Shown: one piece after another, positions 1 through 5,419 of the stretch
How the letters are laid out: the number at the start of each line of letters is the position of its first letter
Numbering within the stretch: position 1 is the stretch's first letter
DNA from: JBBKWG01 sp037968835
GTDB taxonomy: Bacteria; Pseudomonadota; Alphaproteobacteria; Rhodobacterales; Rhodobacteraceae
DNA: 6,000 nucleotides
Direction of reading: 5' to 3'
Assembly: GCA_037968835.1 (NCBI GenBank)
Contig: JBBKWG010000187.1
Coordinates: 1-6,000, forward strand
The notes under the pieces: generated by a model
Seen by the model: the letters and a program-made list of their open reading frames with translations, nothing else
Databases searched by the model: none
Told to the model about the DNA's origin: nothing
Made by a program: the position numbers and the translations under genes

Positions 1-530
1 GAGACTGCAGCAGACGGCGCGGCCCCGCTTGACTTGATGAGATCGAGATCGGCCACGTGGTAAGGTTGCGCAATCCCGGCCTTTACGAGTGACGCCAGAT
101 CGAGCCCACGTTCCGCCGCAAGACGCCGGGCCTTGGGTGAGGCAAGGATGCGAGCGCCGGTATACGCCTGCGCAACTGGTTTCGGCGCATCCAGTGCGGG
201 TGTCGGTGTGGATGCAGATTGCTTTGGCTCTGGCTCAGGTTGCTCGGTCGCCCGCGCTTGCGGCTCTAACGCTTTCGGCGCGACGGTCTCACCTTCGACA
301 GCAATGATCGCAATCACGTTGCCCACCGGAACATCGTCGCCGGGTTCGGCGCGCAATTCGGCCAGGATCCCTGCGGCACCTGCCGGAACCTCCATGGTGG
401 TCTTGTCGGTCTCGACCTCCATCAGGGGATCGTCTGCGCTGACAGTGTCGCCAATGGCTTTCAGCCAGGAGACCAGCCGCCCGGTGTCCTGGGTCATGCC
501 AAGTGCGGGCATGATGACTTCAGAGGGCAT
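1..530 (-). CDS. Dihydrolipoamide acyltransferase (E2) subunit of an acetoin/2-oxoacid dehydrogenase complex, 3' end missing
   Basis: This is the N-terminal 176 residues of an E2 subunit; the gene runs off the left edge. E2 carries the acyl group from E1 on a swinging lipoyl-lysine and passes it to CoA in the cytoplasm. Residues 1-78 form a biotinyl/lipoyl domain (start MPSEVIMPALGMTQ) with the lipoylation motif ETDKTTMEV, modified lysine K43. Residues about 80-125 are a Pro/Ala/Glu/Gln-rich flexible linker. Residues about 127-163 are a peripheral-subunit-binding-like domain (ILASPKARRLAAERGLDL), but the usual G-x-G-P-x-G-R-I ending is replaced by AGIAQPYHVADLDL. Whether a catalytic acyltransferase core follows cannot be seen. 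The ATG at 530-528 is chosen because it gives the standard E2 N-terminus; it lies 11 nt inside the E1-beta gene, in another frame, with only a weak GCGAGA-like ribosome site, so translational coupling is likely. Type certain; substrate unknown (acetoin, pyruvate or branched 2-oxoacid). Confidence 0.93.
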   Translation of the reverse strand, partial: MPSEVIMPALGMTQDTGRLVSWLKAIGDTVSADDPLMEVETDKTTMEVPAGAAGILAELRAEPGDDVPVGNVIAIIAVEGETVAPKALEPQARATEQPEPEPKQSASTPTPALDAPKPVAQAYTGARILASPKARRLAAERGLDLASLVKAGIAQPYHVADLDLIKSSGAAPSAAV

Positions 531-1518
531 GGATAGTCTCGCCAGCGCATAGACGGAGCGCCATGTCGGCCACCTTGACCGCGGAGGGCACCGTCAGATC
601 TTCGAGCGCCGGGCTGAATGGAACCGGAACGCTCATAGCACCCATTCGGACGACGGGCGCGTCGAGATGATAGAACGCCTTCTCGGTCAGGCGGCTCGCG
701 ATCTCTCCGGTGATGCCGTAGTTCTGATGCCCCTCGTCCACGACGATGGCGCGCGAGGTCTTCTTGACGCTTGCCAGCAGCCCCTGTTCGTCGAGAGGGA
801 CAATTGTGCGCGGGTCGATGACTTCCGCCGAAATGCCATCGTCCGAAAGCATGTTGGCGGCTTTTTCGCAAACCTGGCGCATCGAAGAAGTGGCGATCAG
901 GGTGATGTCGGTGCCCTCGCGCAAAACCTTGGCCTTGCCGAATGGAAGAAGATATTCCTCGGCCGGAACGAACGCCTTATCCTGATACATCAGCTTGTCT
1001 TCGAAAATGACGACCGGATTGTTGTCGCGGATCGCGGTTTTCAGAAGCCCCTTCGCTTCATAGGCCGATGACGGCATCGCGATTTTCAGACCCGGGATGT
1101 GGGCGACGAGGGCGTGCAGCGATTGGGAATGCTGAGCGGCGGAGCGACGGGTTGCCCCAAGGTTGGTTCGCACGACCAGTGGCACCGACAGTTTGCCACC
1201 GGACATGTAATGGGCCTTGGCGGCCTGATTGCAGAGTTGGTCCATGATAAGAAAGAGAAAATCGCCGAACATGAGATCGACGACCGGACGCATTCCGGTC
1301 ATTGCGGCACCGACCGCGAGGCCCATGAAGCCCGGCTCGGCAATCGGTGTGTCGATGACGCGGTCGGTTCCGAATTCCTCGACCAGTCCGGAAAGAATCT
1401 TGAACGGTGTGCCAGCCTCGGCAACGTCCTCTCCGATGATGAACACGCGTTCGTCGCGCCGCATCTCTTCCGCCAGCGCCTCGTTAACCGCTTTCGACAG
1501 GGTGATTTCCCGGCTCAT
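520..1518 (-). CDS. Thiamine-diphosphate 2-oxoacid/acetoin dehydrogenase, E1 beta subunit
   Basis: This 332-residue protein is the beta chain of a heterotetrameric (alpha2beta2) E1, which decarboxylates a 2-oxoacid or cleaves acetoin and reductively acylates the lipoyl group of E2. The N-terminal pyrimidine-binding transketolase domain (about 4-180) shows IIGEDV with E30, the TPP-activating Glu region, TPIAEPGF at 57-64 and the AAQHSQSLHAL motif at 127-137 with H130. The C-terminal transketolase domain (about 195-320) carries VIDPRTIVPLD at 233-243, where relatives usually have IDLRT. Length is normal for the family, and there is no fused N-terminal lipoyl domain as in some PDH beta chains. 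The ATG overlaps the E1-alpha stop in ATGA and has a GGAG site 7 nt upstream. The MSGGK...VVRTNLGA and PGLKIAMPSSAYEAKGLL stretches resemble acetoin dehydrogenase AcoB as well as pyruvate E1 beta. Family is secure; substrate is not. Confidence 0.96.
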   Translation of the reverse strand: MSREITLSKAVNEALAEEMRRDERVFIIGEDVAEAGTPFKILSGLVEEFGTDRVIDTPIAEPGFMGLAVGAAMTGMRPVVDLMFGDFLFLIMDQLCNQAAKAHYMSGGKLSVPLVVRTNLGATRRSAAQHSQSLHALVAHIPGLKIAMPSSAYEAKGLLKTAIRDNNPVVIFEDKLMYQDKAFVPAEEYLLPFGKAKVLREGTDITLIATSSMRQVCEKAANMLSDDGISAEVIDPRTIVPLDEQGLLASVKKTSRAIVVDEGHQNYGITGEIASRLTEKAFYHLDAPVVRMGAMSVPVPFSPALEDLTVPSAVKVADMALRLCAGETIHAL

Positions 1519-2531
1519 GTCACGGCTCCGTCGAGATAGGAAAGCCCATGTTCGACCCCGACGAAAACGTGGGCATCAACCTCGGAGGCGTCGGGATAGG
1601 GCGCATCGAGCGCGTATTTGACAGCCGCTTCCGCATCCGCGCGTATCTCGTCGTTCATCGTGACGAGTTCCTCGGCGCTCGTAATTCCCTCTGATTCCAG
1701 CCACTTGCCGAAGTTCGTGATAGGGTCGCGGACGTTTTTCCACTCCGCTTCCTCTTCCTTCGTTCGGTAGTAGTCGCGGTTGATGTCGCCAACATGATGG
1801 CCGTGGTAGCGGTAGGTTTCGAGTTCGATGAAGAACGGTCCCTCGCCCTTTCGCGCCCGTGCAACGAGTTCGTTTGCTATCTTGTTCACGGCCAGAACGT
1901 CCTGCCCGTCGATCTTGTGGGCTTCGATTCCGAACGCCTCGGCACGCGCGGTTAGCGAACCTGCGACCACCTCGTCGGTGCGCGTGTATTCGGAGTAGCC
2001 GTTGTTTTCGCAGACATAAATGACGGGCAGCTTCCACAACGCCGCCATGTTCATAACCTCGTACCAAAGGCCCTGCGCGGTGGCGCCGTCCCCGAAAAAG
2101 CAAACGGCAACGAAATCCTTGCCCATGCGTTTCGATGTCAGAGCGGCACCGGTCGCGATGCCCATCGAGCCGCCGACGATGGCGTTGGCACCGAGGTTGC
2201 CGTTCGCCTGATCGGCAATATGCATCGAGCCGCCCTTGCCACGGCAGTAACCCTCGGCCTTGCCCAGCAATTCGCAGAACATCTGTTTAAATTCAGCACC
2301 TTTAGCGACGCAATGCCCATGGCCGCGATGCGTGGATGTGATGCGATCCTCGACCGTCAGCGCCTCGCAGATACCAACGGCGATGGCTTCCTGACCCGAA
2401 TACATGTGCGTCAGACCCGGCATTTTGGCCGAAAGATATAGCTGGTTGGCCTGATCCTCGAAGGCGCGAATACGCACCATCTGACGATACATGCGCAGGT
2501 AGTCTTCGGTGTTAGTCTTTGTCTTCGCCAT
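1515..2531 (-). CDS. Thiamine-diphosphate 2-oxoacid/acetoin dehydrogenase, E1 alpha subunit
   Basis: This 338-residue protein is the alpha chain that binds the diphosphate of TPP and pairs with the E1-beta encoded next. The TPP motif is clear: GDG at 147-149 followed by ENN at 175-177, about 27 residues later. Also visible are TSTHRGHGHCVAKG at 66-78, typical of AcoA-type acetoin dehydrogenase, and RGKGGSMHIAD at 97-107, shared by all E1-alpha chains. The loop at 240-260 (YRYHGHHVGD, then YYRTKEE) corresponds to the conserved YRYHGHS loop of pyruvate E1 alpha, but the Ser is a His. The start is the ATG at 2531-2529 (MAKTKTN), 4 nt after the M24 stop, with a weak AGG ten nt upstream. An in-frame ATG at 2645 would add 38 residues that lie inside the M24 gene and match no E1-alpha. 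The stop overlaps the E1-beta start. An aco-like role is plausible; pyruvate or another 2-oxoacid is the alternative. Confidence 0.95.
   Translation of the reverse strand: MAKTKTNTEDYLRMYRQMVRIRAFEDQANQLYLSAKMPGLTHMYSGQEAIAVGICEALTVEDRITSTHRGHGHCVAKGAEFKQMFCELLGKAEGYCRGKGGSMHIADQANGNLGANAIVGGSMGIATGAALTSKRMGKDFVAVCFFGDGATAQGLWYEVMNMAALWKLPVIYVCENNGYSEYTRTDEVVAGSLTARAEAFGIEAHKIDGQDVLAVNKIANELVARARKGEGPFFIELETYRYHGHHVGDINRDYYRTKEEEAEWKNVRDPITNFGKWLESEGITSAEELVTMNDEIRADAEAAVKYALDAPYPDASEVDAHVFVGVEHGLSYLDGAVT
1526..1529 (-). promoter_or_regulatory. Ribosome binding site of E1 beta
   Basis: GGAG lies 7 nt before the E1-beta ATG, inside the last codons of E1-alpha. With the ATGA stop/start overlap it fixes the start and suggests coupled, equimolar synthesis of the two chains, as expected for an alpha2beta2 enzyme. 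Confidence 0.7.
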
Positions 2532-2535
2532 GCGG

Positions 2536-3843
2536 TCAATACCTGTTCGCGATTGGAAGTTCTTCTGCCGGAAACAGGCTAATGACTTCGCAGCCGGTGT
2601 CTGTAACGACCACTTCTTCCTCGATCCGGGCGGCTGAATAGCCATCCTCGGCGGGGCAATATGTTTCCAGCGCGAACACCATTCCGGTCTTGATTTCCAT
2701 TGGATTCTCGAGGCTTACAGCGCGACTTATAATCGGACGTTCATGCAGCGCGAGGCCTAGGCCGTGTCCGAACTGAAGGCCGAAGGCGGCGAGTTCGTTG
2801 GGGAAGCCCAGACTTTCCGCCGTTGGCCAGAGCTTCGCGACCTGATCGGTGGTGACGCCGGGTTTGATCGCCTGGATCGAAGCGTCAAGCCAATCGCGGC
2901 ATTTCACGTAGGCGTCGTTTTGCGCCGGGGTCGCGCGGCCGATGTTGAATGTGCGGTAATAGCACGTCCTATAGCCTTGATAGGATTGTAGAATATCAAA
3001 GAACGCTTGATCGCCGGGGCGGAAGTAGCGATCGGTGAAGTTGTGCGGATGCGGATTGCAACGCTCGCCGGAGATGGCGTTGATGGCTTCGACGTCGTCG
3101 GAGCCCATTTCGTAGAGCATCTTGTTTGACAATGCGACTATATCGTTTTCGCGAATGCCGGGTTTCAGCTCTTCGTAGATCATGTGATAGACGCCATCTA
3201 CCATTGCAGCGGCTTGCGTAAGTAGTTGAATTTCATCCCAGTTCTTGATCTCGCGTGCGGAGAGCATGATCTGTTGGCCGTCGACGACGTTGATCCCGGC
3301 TTCTTGCAACGCGAAGAACATCGCGGTTTCGGCGTAATCGACGCCGACGGGCATTCCTTTCATGCCTGCGTCCTCGATTAATCCAGCAATCTCCTCGGCA
3401 TAGAGCTTCATCAGACCGAAGCTCGGGGGGATGGTTCCGCGCATGCCGACGACGCCGGCGCGGCAATGGTCGGGGATGAGCCAGTCGGCGTATTTGCGGT
3501 GGTGGACGGCGGCGGAGCCGAAGTCCCAGACGTAGGGTGCGTCGTCGCCGGTCAGAAGGCAGAAACGGCACATCTTGTCGCGTTCCCATTCGCCGATCTT
3601 GGTGGCTGAGACGTAGCGAATGTTGTTCACGTCGAACATCAATAACGACCCGCAATCACTTGCTTTCAAAGCCTCTCTGGTTCTGGACAGTCGATAGCGG
3701 CGCAGGCGGTCGTGATCGACGCGGCGCTCGAAATCGACCGAGGTGTGACCCCATGCGGGCAGTCGTCCCTCCCATTTCCAATGCGGTTCGAGGTCGGCGG
3801 GGGTCAGTATGTTCGGGGTCAAGGCGCGGTTCATTTCGGTCAT
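2536..3843 (-). CDS. M24 family (creatinase/aminopeptidase P/DddP-like) protein with altered metal site
   Basis: This 435-residue protein has the two-domain layout of creatinase, prolidase and the DMSP lyase DddP. The N-terminal creatinase-like domain (about 45-200) holds LLMFDVNNIRYVSA at 67-80 and a YVWDFGSAAVHH stretch at 104-115, which resemble DddP as I recall it. The pita-bread domain (about 205-425) follows. Of the five usual M24 metal ligands, four are present: D283 (FFDIL), H360 (FGHGLGL), E393 (ALETYCP) and E408 (ARIEEEV). The second Asp, normally GYxxDxxRTF, is C294 in GYRTCYYRTF. The codon is TGC, two changes from any Asp codon, so a single read error is unlikely. The enzyme could be a peptidase, amidinohydrolase-like C-N hydrolase, lyase or a metal-altered derivative; I assign no substrate. 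The start at 3843 has AAAGGAG upstream; a second ATG at 3834 is less well placed. It sits 4 nt ahead of E1-alpha, so both are probably co-translated. Confidence 0.9.
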   Translation of the reverse strand: MTEMNRALTPNILTPADLEPHWKWEGRLPAWGHTSVDFERRVDHDRLRRYRLSRTREALKASDCGSLLMFDVNNIRYVSATKIGEWERDKMCRFCLLTGDDAPYVWDFGSAAVHHRKYADWLIPDHCRAGVVGMRGTIPPSFGLMKLYAEEIAGLIEDAGMKGMPVGVDYAETAMFFALQEAGINVVDGQQIMLSAREIKNWDEIQLLTQAAAMVDGVYHMIYEELKPGIRENDIVALSNKMLYEMGSDDVEAINAISGERCNPHPHNFTDRYFRPGDQAFFDILQSYQGYRTCYYRTFNIGRATPAQNDAYVKCRDWLDASIQAIKPGVTTDQVAKLWPTAESLGFPNELAAFGLQFGHGLGLALHERPIISRAVSLENPMEIKTGMVFALETYCPAEDGYSAARIEEEVVVTDTGCEVISLFPAEELPIANRY

Positions 3844-3852
3844 ATTCCTGGT

Positions 3853-3859
3853 CTCCTTT
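3853..3859 (-). promoter_or_regulatory. Strong ribosome binding site of the M24 gene
   Basis: AAAGGAG ends 9 nt before the ATG at 3843 and is the best Shine-Dalgarno match in the window. It selects the first ATG over the one three codons later. A strong site fits a gene that, unlike its neighbours, is not overlapped by the previous cistron and must initiate independently. Confidence 0.8.
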
Positions 3860-3863
3860 CCGG

Positions 3864-3903
3864 CGTCGGTAAGACGTCGGTATTTCGTCGGTAAAGCGTC
3901 GGT
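3864..3903 (-). repeat. Four-copy tandem repeat, ACCGACG every 11 bp
   Basis: On the minus strand the heptamer ACCGACG occurs four times without mismatch at 3903-3897, 3892-3886, 3881-3875 and 3870-3864. The copies are spaced exactly 11 bp apart by variable 4-nt spacers CTTT, AAAT and TCTT; the 4 nt after the last copy are CCGG. Three copies are preceded by T, extending the core to TACCGACG. The next 11-bp step lands on the first base of the AAAGGAG ribosome site. Eleven base pairs is about one helical turn, so all copies face the same side of the DNA, as in arrays bound by cooperative regulators. Binding is inference; simple slippage expansion in a spacer is the alternative. Confidence 0.85.
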
Positions 3904-3916
3904 GTGACGAATGGCA

Positions 3917-4975
3917 TCATCGCACCCTCAGATTGGCGGCCATCCAGTCGGCGGATTGCGGGCGATACTTGTGGGGTCGGTTGTTCACGACGTGGGTGCC
4001 GTCGTCGACCATGTTGAGCGTGACGTCGCCGCCGGAGGCATCTGCCAGCTTGCCGGCGTGATCGGGCGGCAGGACGCGGTCAAGGCCGCCGCCGACGACA
4101 TAGAGCGGGCATGTGATGCGTTCGGCGACGCCGACAAGCGACATCCTTGCGGCGACCTTTCGGGCGGCGTCATCGCTATCGGCGTGGCAGCGGGCGACGA
4201 ATGCGGCGCGGGTGAGCGGCGGGGCGGAGTCGAAGGCTTCGGCGAAGTCGAAAGGTCCGGTCAGGGAAATGCAGGCGCGCACGCGCGGTTCGAACGCGGC
4301 GGCGCGGGGGGCGTAGTAGCCGCCAAGCGACACGCCCCAGAGACCGATGCGATCGGGGTGGAGGTCGTCGCGCTGTTCGATCCAGTCGATAACGGCGGCG
4401 ACGGGACGTTCGTATTCCGGTTCGATCGGGAGGTCATATTCGGCTTCGCCCTGCCCCGGTCCGTCGAACGCCAGGGTCGCCATGCCGCGGTCGAGAAACA
4501 CCGACTCGTTCGTCGACATCTCTTCCTTTGCGCTGTCGAGGCCCATGCACATGATGACGACCGGCGGACACACCGCCCCGCGCGGTTTTCGCAGGGTGCC
4601 GAAAAGGGTGGTGCCTTCGTAGGGGATCGCAACTCTTTCGCCCGGCGGGTCGAGGTCATGGAGAGCCGCGCTGAAGGCCGAGACAGCCTGATCGTGCGCG
4701 GATTTCATTGCTTCCGGGTCGTGGACGAACAGGAACTTGGCGAAGTGATAGCAGAGCGCGGCGCGGACATTGGACTCGGCTGCGGTGAGGCCCGAGGCTT
4801 CATTTGCGAGACCCCGGTGCATGTCGCCCTTTTCGACCCATGCGGGCAACCATTGATCCCACGTCGTGATGCCGCCGGTCACGTCCTGGAAATCGGCGAG
4901 CGGCACGCCATTGGTAACCATCCGGTGCGCCCAATGCTGCGCGGCGGAGGTGACGCGGGGATCCTTGTTTTCCAT
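3917..4975 (-). CDS. Alpha/beta hydrolase, 2,6-dihydroxypseudooxynicotine hydrolase-like (C-C bond hydrolase family)
   Basis: This 352-residue protein has an N-terminal helical cap domain (about 1-112) and an alpha/beta-hydrolase core. The core shows MCMGLDSAKEEM at 142-153, LDRGMATLAFDGPGQGE at 161-177, the nucleophile elbow GVSLGG at 214-219 with S216, the acid D299 in GGGLDR and H328 in DDGTH. Acidic E246 lies in PFDFAEAF. As I recall, the nicotine-pathway enzyme of Arthrobacter uses Ser217, Asp300, His329 and Glu248, so the triad aligns at a constant offset of one residue. The GLxSxKEE and DGPGQGE motifs also match that family. That enzyme hydrolyses a C-C bond next to a ketone; here the substrate is unknown, and FrsA-like esterase activity is an alternative. 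No signal peptide is seen, so it should be cytoplasmic. It starts 3 nt after the membrane-protein stop, with AAGGGG 7 nt before the ATG. Confidence 0.92.
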   Translation of the reverse strand: MENKDPRVTSAAQHWAHRMVTNGVPLADFQDVTGGITTWDQWLPAWVEKGDMHRGLANEASGLTAAESNVRAALCYHFAKFLFVHDPEAMKSAHDQAVSAFSAALHDLDPPGERVAIPYEGTTLFGTLRKPRGAVCPPVVIMCMGLDSAKEEMSTNESVFLDRGMATLAFDGPGQGEAEYDLPIEPEYERPVAAVIDWIEQRDDLHPDRIGLWGVSLGGYYAPRAAAFEPRVRACISLTGPFDFAEAFDSAPPLTRAAFVARCHADSDDAARKVAARMSLVGVAERITCPLYVVGGGLDRVLPPDHAGKLADASGGDVTLNMVDDGTHVVNNRPHKYRPQSADWMAANLRVR

Positions 4976-4978
4976 CGC

Positions 4979-5419
4979 CTAACCCCTTGTGACCATGACG
5001 GCACCGCCGAGGACCAGCGCAAGACCGGCCAGCCTGAGCGGCGTCGCTTCGCGGACCGCAAGCCCGAAGGCCCCGAAATGGTCGGCCAGCGTCGAGCCGA
5101 CAAGCTGGCCTGCGATGACGCAGACGAAAAAGACCAATGCGCCGGTCACGGGCGCAATGACAACGCCCGCGCCGACGAAGATCGCACCGACCACCCCGGC
5201 GAAATAGACCCACCAGGGCACGGTCAGGGCCTTGGAGACATCGCCGGCACCGGTGAACAGCAGGATGATGCAGATACAGACGAACGCGACGGCAATCGAG
5301 ATGCCGGTCGCGCCGAGTTGCGAGCCGATGGCGCGCGCGAGAATTGCGTTCAGGGGCGGCTGCGCCGAGATCATCGCGCCCACGCAAATCGCCGCAAGCA
5401 TGTAACCGAGGACGTGCAT
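4979..5419 (-). CDS. DMT superfamily membrane protein, YdcZ/DUF606 type
   Basis: This 146-residue, very hydrophobic protein has about five predicted membrane segments, roughly at 3-19, 33-56, 69-88, 91-112 and 127-143. The pattern QPPLNAILARAIGS at 20-33, VPWWVYFAGVVGAIFVGAG at 67-85 and AGQLVGSTLADHFG at 103-116 is that of the YdcZ (DUF606) branch of the drug/metabolite transporter superfamily. These are half-size proteins of about 140-150 residues that probably work as dimers in the inner membrane. The transported compound is unknown for the family; in this operon uptake or efflux of the pathway substrate or a toxic intermediate is possible. The ATG shares its A with the GST stop (TGATG) and has AAGG 7 nt upstream. 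A longer in-frame version from 5638 would run 73 charged residues through the GST gene and is rejected. Confidence 0.9.
   Translation of the reverse strand: MHVLGYMLAAICVGAMISAQPPLNAILARAIGSQLGATGISIAVAFVCICIILLFTGAGDVSKALTVPWWVYFAGVVGAIFVGAGVVIAPVTGALVFFVCVIAGQLVGSTLADHFGAFGLAVREATPLRLAGLALVLGGAVMVTRG
4983..4988 (-). promoter_or_regulatory. Ribosome binding site of the alpha/beta hydrolase
   Basis: AAGGGG lies 7 nt before the hydrolase ATG at 4975 and overlaps the last sense codons of the membrane-protein gene. This supports the chosen start and coupled translation across the 3-nt gap. Confidence 0.6.

Larger units (their letters stand above)
3844..3916 (-). other. 73-bp intergenic spacer, the only real gap in the operon
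   Basis: This is the gap between the hydrolase stop and the M24 start. It holds the phased 11-bp repeat and the M24 ribosome site. I see no GC hairpin followed by a T-run, so no intrinsic terminator, and no convincing -35/-10 pair on the minus strand. An internal promoter or regulator site cannot be excluded. Confidence 0.75.

Noticed and set aside
133..552. Plus-strand 139-codon frame over the E2 gene
   Set aside because: It is the antisense shadow of the lipoyl domain and linker; its Ser/Ala/Gly-rich translation has no domain.
494..871. Minus-strand 125-codon frame within E1 beta
   Set aside because: It is an out-of-frame Arg-rich reading of the E1-beta C-terminal domain.
2532..2645. N-terminal extension of E1 alpha from an upstream in-frame ATG
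   Set aside because: The extra 38 residues lie inside the M24 gene, are not like any E1-alpha N-terminus, and the ATG at 2531 gives the expected protein.
2536..3843. Calling the M24 gene dddP (DMSP lyase)
   Set aside because: The N-terminal domain is similar, but one metal-ligand Asp is Cys and other DddP active-site Asp positions, as I recall them, are not kept, so the name would imply an unsupported function.
3844..3916. Intrinsic terminator or CRISPR-like array in the spacer
   Set aside because: There is no stable stem with a U-run. The repeat unit is only 7 bp with 4-bp spacers, far too short for CRISPR.
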